Of a DNA stretch of 64,000 bases, positions 58,580 to 64,000 are shown piece by piece; within the stretch, counting starts at the first letter, position 1; every line of letters starts with the position of its first letter. Below the pieces are notes generated by a model that made no database searches, was not told where the DNA came from, and saw only the letters and a list, made by a program, of their open reading frames with translations. The position numbers and the translations under genes were made by a program. Source of the stretch: Pseudophaeomoniella oleicola (lineage: Eukaryota > Ascomycota > Eurotiomycetes > Phaeomoniellales > Phaeomoniellaceae); the NCBI GenBank assembly GCA_003868215.1, contig QWDQ01000019.1, positions 186,001 to 250,000 of the forward strand, given 5' to 3'.

Positions 58580-60368
58580 CTTTGTTACAATGAAACCGAA
58601 CGCGCCAGACGGGCGAGTCTCGCCGTAGGTGCTTATAGAGCAACTAAAGCAGACAGGTGAAAAAAAAGATACAATATGTCCAAAGATCAGAGCATCCCAA
58701 TAAACTAACGAATGAATGGATGGATTTTCTTCGAGCTGCAGGATAGAACACTTCTTAAGCCGTTGTTATGCGAGCCTCCTTTTCCGCCATTGAAGTGAAA
58801 CAGCTCTCACAGATTAGAAAACATGACGGTATAGTCACGATGGATGATCGAGTCGCCGCTCTGAAGGAAAAGGAAAACAAGATCCCCGGTTGTGGTGTAA
58901 TTGGACAGTGAAGAAGCGAAGTTGCAGTCGACTGACTGTTCATTCAGCTGGTGTGGCTTACCGTTGATCCTGACTTTCGCACAGCCGCGCCTTGGCATCG
59001 CAGTGTGTGGAGACTAGAGACTGGGCTCCGCCGGGATCAGTCAGATCTCGTAAGTATAACATACCGTAGTATTGGGTGGTGAGGGTGATGGTGAAAGAGG
59101 AAGATACACCATGAGATGTCGTCAGGATGGTGGATGAGGTTGCAGTTATATCAGCGTCACTCCGGGCCACACACATGGCTGAGTCAGAAGTGTCCTGCAA
59201 GGTGACTGATCTGGTCAAAAAGGGAAAGTAGCTCAAGAGAAAGCAATAAACCATCATGGGTCCCTGGGTTCCACCAACTCCTGTAACTAACCCTCTACAG
59301 TAGCATCATGAGGCACAATGCACGCTGGGAATGACTTGACTCCGCGACGATCCGCCTGGCACATACAAGAAAAAAAAAGAACAGTCCCTTCATGGACGGC
59401 GATGACCTGCAGGATAAAACAGGAATATCGGGACATTCTCATTCTGGCAAGTGCAGTGCATAGCTACCGACCATACGACCATGGATCCCTCTCAATCAAC
59501 ACCATCTTTGGATACGTGCGAATAGATTTTTTGTTCCTGGACTGAAACCCCAATCAAGATGTAGTGAGAGTCTAGTGAAGAGTTCGGCAAACGGGGCGAT
59601 CTTTCGGGAGAGATCTCCTTGAATTCCTTGCTTGGAAATAATAATAGATAATGCATCGTCAATGGATTGCACATAGTAACATGGTACTACATAGTAGAGT
59701 AGGAGATGGAATGAGAAGTCAGACCTGATTTTCTGATAGACCGAGAAGACGTCGACTACGTAATAGGACATGACAGAGTAATTGGATCAAAAGAAAAAGA
59801 ATGTTGACGAGGCCCTCTGGAGATTGTACATACATAGTACAATCATTGAAATCGTTTATTGCCGAGTGCTCCCCGAAAGTGCCCGATGTCAAGGCCGCCC
59901 TCGAGCGCCGTCATAACCGTTTGAGTAAGAAGCTTACCCATAATCCATCCTTCCGTCCACTTCCCCCTTCCCCAGTGGCCGCGGAAGAAGGAGAAAATCA
60001 TTTTTAGTTAAGTCGCCTGCGAGAATTTGGAGAAAATAAGGGAAAAGAAAGCTCCAAAGAACCAAAATTCCCAATTGCTCCAATAAGTCGCTCGGCTTGT
60101 ATGGAAACTAGAAATTTTGGTGCAGAATCCCCCATACGTGCCGTTGAGCAGGTAAACTACAGTATAGACTGCCATTTCTGAAGAATCTCTTCTCTCCTCC
60201 TCTACTCTCCTCTCTTTTCCCGTAACCATTTGTGTACATTACTTCATTGTTTTTAGACGGTTCTGCTTGCCGGTCTTCGATTCTCCTCTCATTCATTTTT
60301 GCGCGTTGTACCTTGTTCTCGCTTCTCCAGCCTGTACATTACTCCGTTAAAAAAAAAAAAAGTTTCTA
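58580..60368. other. Intergenic region, 1.8 kb
   Basis: No gene I can support. On the minus strand, frames of 99 codons (58958-59257) and 63 codons (58807-58998) lie end to end; the first begins with a hydrophobic stretch (MMVYCFLLSYFPFL) that could be a signal peptide, but the only splice between them would be about 30 nt. A 68-codon frame at 59801-60007 (+) is charged and proline-tailed. The right part is the CLU promoter, ending in a 13-base A run just before the start. Confidence 0.4.
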
Positions 60369-63300
60369 ATGGCGGAGGTCAACGGTGACGTTCAACCTAC
60401 AAATGGTACACATCCAGCACGACAAGCAGTTTGACTATAACTAACTAGGCTCTAGGGTCGTCGGAGAATCATGTAAATGGGCATCAAGAGCTCAATGGAG
60501 AAGGCGGTGATGTGGCGCAGAACCATGAGCATGCACACGACCATGACGAGGACCACAATGCAGGAGGTATGTTGTTTTTGGGTCTGACGCACACAATGAT
60601 TCAGTCTGACACAGGCGCAGGTCTCTTTCAAATCAAAGTCAAGCTTCCTCATGACCCGTATTCGATAACTATCACGGTATGATCCATACTTTGTCCGCAT
60701 ACGTCGCAGAACTAAGAGTAAATTCAGGTATCAAGCCAGGAACAAGTGCAGGATGTGCGACAATCCATCATCGAGCAACCCGGTACCTTCCAGTACACTT
60801 GCTTCCATCTTGAACACAACGGTGAAAGGATTAATGATTTCGTTGAGCTGTCCGAGGTCAAAGATCTGGAGGCGGGCTCTGAGATATCTCTGGTGGAGGA
60901 TCCATATACCGAAAAGGAAGCTCGGATGCATTTTGTGAGAATAAGAGAGTTGATAGCAGCCGCCGGAGACCGAGTGGATCTGTTGCAGGGTATAAACGCC
61001 GGATTTTCGCTCCACGATACCATTTCGGAAGAGGCGGTTGCCGATGAGAAATCTGAGAAAGCGACCGACTCCCACGCTCTTGACGGGTTCCAGCTTGACG
61101 CCCCGCCCTCTCTCGACACCGTCCTGCCAAAGAAAGAGGATCCGTTGCCGAAGACACTGAAACTTCTCTCGGTGTCTCCCTGGAATCCGCCTCCGTATCA
61201 CTTACGTCAGAAGGGCCATTTGTTATACTTGCAAGCTACTACGAATGAAGGAGAGCAATTCCAGATCACCGCGACCGTATCAGGGTTCTTCGTGAACAAA
61301 TCGTCCAGTAACAAGTTTGATCCATTCCCACGACCGGCGCCGAAGAACTTCCATGCGCACTCCCTTCTCTCCCTCCTTTCCACACTTTCTCCATCGTTTA
61401 GCTCTGCATTTACTGCACTGCAAGAAGCAAACAACAAGAAGGATCTCCTTACGACATTCCCCTTCCAGAATGCTATACCGGCTAGCCCATGGCTTGTCCA
61501 ACAGAACGCCACCAGCCAGCATCAGGCGGATCCTACACGATCTCAGGAAGCATATCTTATTGGGGGCGCGGACAACACTGAGACGCTCAGGGACTGGAAC
61601 GAAGAGTTCCAGACCACAAGAGAATTACCCAAGGAGGGCGTGCAGGACCGTGTGTTTAGGGAACGACTGACTTCAAAACTCTTTGCGGACTACAATGACG
61701 CTGCCGCACGAGGTGCTGTACTCGTTGCCAGGGGCGAAGTTGCACCTCTCAATCCCACAGAAGGCAAAGACGCCCAGATCTTTGTGTACAATAACATCTT
61801 CTTCTCTTTTGGTGCCGATGGGGTTCAGACCTTTGCAAGTGAAGGTGGCGACGAGGCCGCACGCGTTGCAGTCGGAAAGGATGTAATGGGCGTTAAAGCT
61901 GTCAACCAGCTGGATATTCCAGGTCTATACACCCCTGGAACCGTCGTGGTTGATTATCTTGGCAAGAGGATTGTGGGCCAGAGCATTGTTCCTGGTATAT
62001 TCAAACAAAGGGAGCCAGGCGAGCCGCAGATCGATTACGGCGGTGTTGAGGGCAGGGAGATTGTCGCTGAAAATGAAGCGTTCGTGGAAGTTTTCCAGAA
62101 GCTTTCCAAAGCATTGCGCGTGAAGAAGCATCCAGTATGGGACAAGGAGGGTAAGCGTCATGAGCTCGAAGGCAGTGTGGAGACAAAGGGTTTGCTTGGC
62201 ACTGACGGCCGTAAATACGTGCTCGATCTCTACCGTATCACTCCTCTCGATATTGCCTGGTCCGAGGAGGTGGCTTCTCCGGCAGGTGTCGAACACGACA
62301 GTTATCCACATCGGATGGCTGTTCTCCGGTTGGAGCTCATTGAGTCGTATTGGAGATTGAAGATGCAAGCATACGTCAAGGAAGAAGTCGAAAAGAAAAG
62401 AGCAGCTAAGAAGACCGTGGAGGAGTCATCAAACTCCAAGGAATTGGAGGCACCGAAGAGCGAAGGGACTGACGACGAGAAGAACGACGAGACGGCGGCG
62501 ACCAATGCCGACCAGGAACGCGTCGATCTTTCCGACTTCAGCATTGCCCTCAATCCCGATGTCTGTAGTGGCCAAGTGCCCCAAACAGGCGAGGAGGAAG
62601 AAGAGCACGCCCAGGACGAGGCAGAAGTCCGTGCAGTCTGCGACCATCTCCGCTCTAAGGTTATTCCTGAATTGATCCAAGACTTGTATGAGGGCGATGT
62701 GGGCTTCCCAATGGACGGTGCGTCTCTGAGCCAGCTCCTACACAAGCGCGGTATCAACGTCAGATACTTGGGGCGTGTCGCGAAGCTGGCTGAAGAGAAG
62801 GGCCCGAGATTGCAAGCTTTGGTTGCACTGGCCATTCAGGAAATGGTTGCAAGAGCATTCAAGCACATCAGCAGTTCGTACCTGCGCCATCTTCCTACCC
62901 CGTTCGGCACTGCCTGCTATGCCCATCTACTGAACTGCTTACTTGAATCAAAACAAGGGGCGAAACCCGTTGCTGAGATTGACGAGGAATTGCGCGAGCT
63001 GTATGCCGAGGGCGACTTCTCCTTCGAGAAGGTAACCCGAGCGAGTTTGCAAGCCGAGATCGAGACACAAGTCAGGAGACGATATAGGTACAGCCTGCAT
63101 GACAGCTGGTTGGCAGAGCTGAAGCCACTTCAGATGCTGCGTGAAATTGCCTTGAAGCAAGGGTTGCAATTGAGTGCAAGGAACTTCTTTACCTTTTCAA
63201 CTACGAGCGCCGAGGATGTCTCGGCTACCAACGGCGCGGGTGCGGAGGAGAGCAAGAAGAAAAAGAAGAAGTCGGCTCCCGTGGAGCAGACCAATGGTGT

Positions 63301-64000
63301 TAACGGTGATTCAAAGCATACATCCATCTTCACTCCGGACGACATCCTCAATATCGTTCCTGTTGTTAAGGATGCCGCTCCTCGATCTGCACTTGCAGAG
63401 GAAGCTCTCGAGGCAGGTCGAATCTCATTGGCACAGGGCCAGAAGCAACTTGGCCAAGAGCTGATCCTTGAATCACTTTCGCTCCACGAGCAGATATACG
63501 GCATTCTCCACCCAGAGGTTGCCAAAATGTACCATCAGCTCTCGATGTTGTACTATCAGACTGACGAGAAGGATGCAGCCGTTGAATTGGCTCGCAAAGC
63601 TGTTATTGTCACCGAAAGAACACTGGGTATCGATTCTGCAGACACGATACTTGCTTACCTCAACTTATCTCTATTTGAACACGCCGTATCGAACACTGCA
63701 ACCGCTCTGATCTACGTCCGCCACGCTCTCTCCCTCTGGAAAATCATTTACGGCCCATCACATCCAGACTCAATCACTACGATGAACAACGCTGCTGTTA
63801 TGCTTCAGCACTTGAAAGAATACGCGGCCTCGCGTGCTTGGTTTGAAGCATCTCTCGCTGTATGTGAAGAACTATTCGGGCGTCAATCTGTCAACACGGC
63901 CACTATCCTCTTCCAACTTGCGCAGGCGCTCGCTCTGGACCAGGATTCCAAGGCCGCGGTTAACAAAATGCGGGAAGCCTACAATATCTTCAAGACAGAA
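60369..64000 (+). CDS. CLU1: Clustered mitochondria protein (CLU/TIF31), truncated at the window end
   Basis: Four exons begin here (60369-60405, 60456-60566, 60615-60676, then 60728 onward); the last stays open to the end of the window, so only about 1160 of an expected 1250-1300 residues are seen. CLU proteins bind mRNAs for mitochondrial proteins and keep mitochondria spread in the cell; yeast Clu1 copurifies with eIF3. An N-terminal His/Asp/Asn-rich tail leads to the ubiquitin-like CLU-N domain (about 75-150, from LFQIKVKLPHDPYSITITVSSQEQV). The CLU domain (about 330-580) includes YNNIFFSFGADG, VDYLGKRIVGQSIVPGIF and DLYRITPLDIAW. A CLU-central region follows, then TPR repeats start near 63460 (LHEQIYGILHPEVAKMYHQLS and AVIVTERTLGIDSADT). 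A Lys-rich insert lies near 63250. The three early introns are 48-51 nt. Confidence 0.95.

Overview
The window is nuclear DNA of a filamentous ascomycete (Pezizomycotina). Genes carry one to six short introns, mostly 46-100 nt, with GT..AG ends and CTAAC or TACTAAC branch sites. The housekeeping proteins are fungal: a CLU/TIF31 protein, branchpoint-bridging protein, an F-BAR/RhoGAP protein like Rgd1, SAICAR synthase and a CHCH protein like Mix17. I cannot fix the order or genus from the sequence. I saw no tRNA, rRNA, CRISPR array, or convincing transposon or virus-derived element.

Region 1 (1-5 kb) holds a RING-type protein of unknown role and an FAD oxidoreductase of the FSP1/AIFM2 (AMID) type.

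Region 2 (about 5.2-31.5 kb) looks like a specialised-metabolite gene cluster. In order it has a fatty acid synthase alpha subunit with no C-terminal phosphopantetheinyl transferase domain (-), a PLP enzyme of the cystathionine gamma-synthase/O-acetylhomoserine lyase family (+), a 3.8 kb gene-poor stretch, an SREBP-type bHLH regulator (+), a branched-chain amino acid aminotransferase (-), a cytochrome P450 (+), an ATP-grasp ligase (-), a nicotianamine synthase-like enzyme (+) and a PTR/POT peptide transporter (+). Most genes sit in divergent or convergent pairs. A dyad, TGGTG-N-CACCA, and close variants recur in the intergenic regions of this block, and I did not see it elsewhere. The likely theme is an aminobutyryl-type amino acid product: 3-amino-3-carboxypropyl groups from SAM (NAS-like) and/or O-acetylhomoserine (PLP enzyme), transamination, ligation, oxidation and transport, perhaps with a fatty acyl chain. 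No FAS beta subunit, NRPS or PKS is in the window.

Region 3 (32-64 kb) is ordinary: hexokinase, SAICAR synthase, complex I assembly factor CIA30, a three-RRM protein like Rim4, Rgd1-like RhoGAP, a PuuE-type allantoinase, an old yellow enzyme, branchpoint-bridging protein, a CHCH protein, an mL45/Mba1-like mitoribosomal protein, a secreted Vps62-like protein, a mitochondrial AAA protein and a CLU protein that runs off the right end.

Exon boundaries were worked out by hand from splice sites, reading frame and family alignment from memory. For every multi-exon gene I report except the right-truncated CLU gene, the proposed exons sum to a whole number of codons. Start codons are the least certain part.
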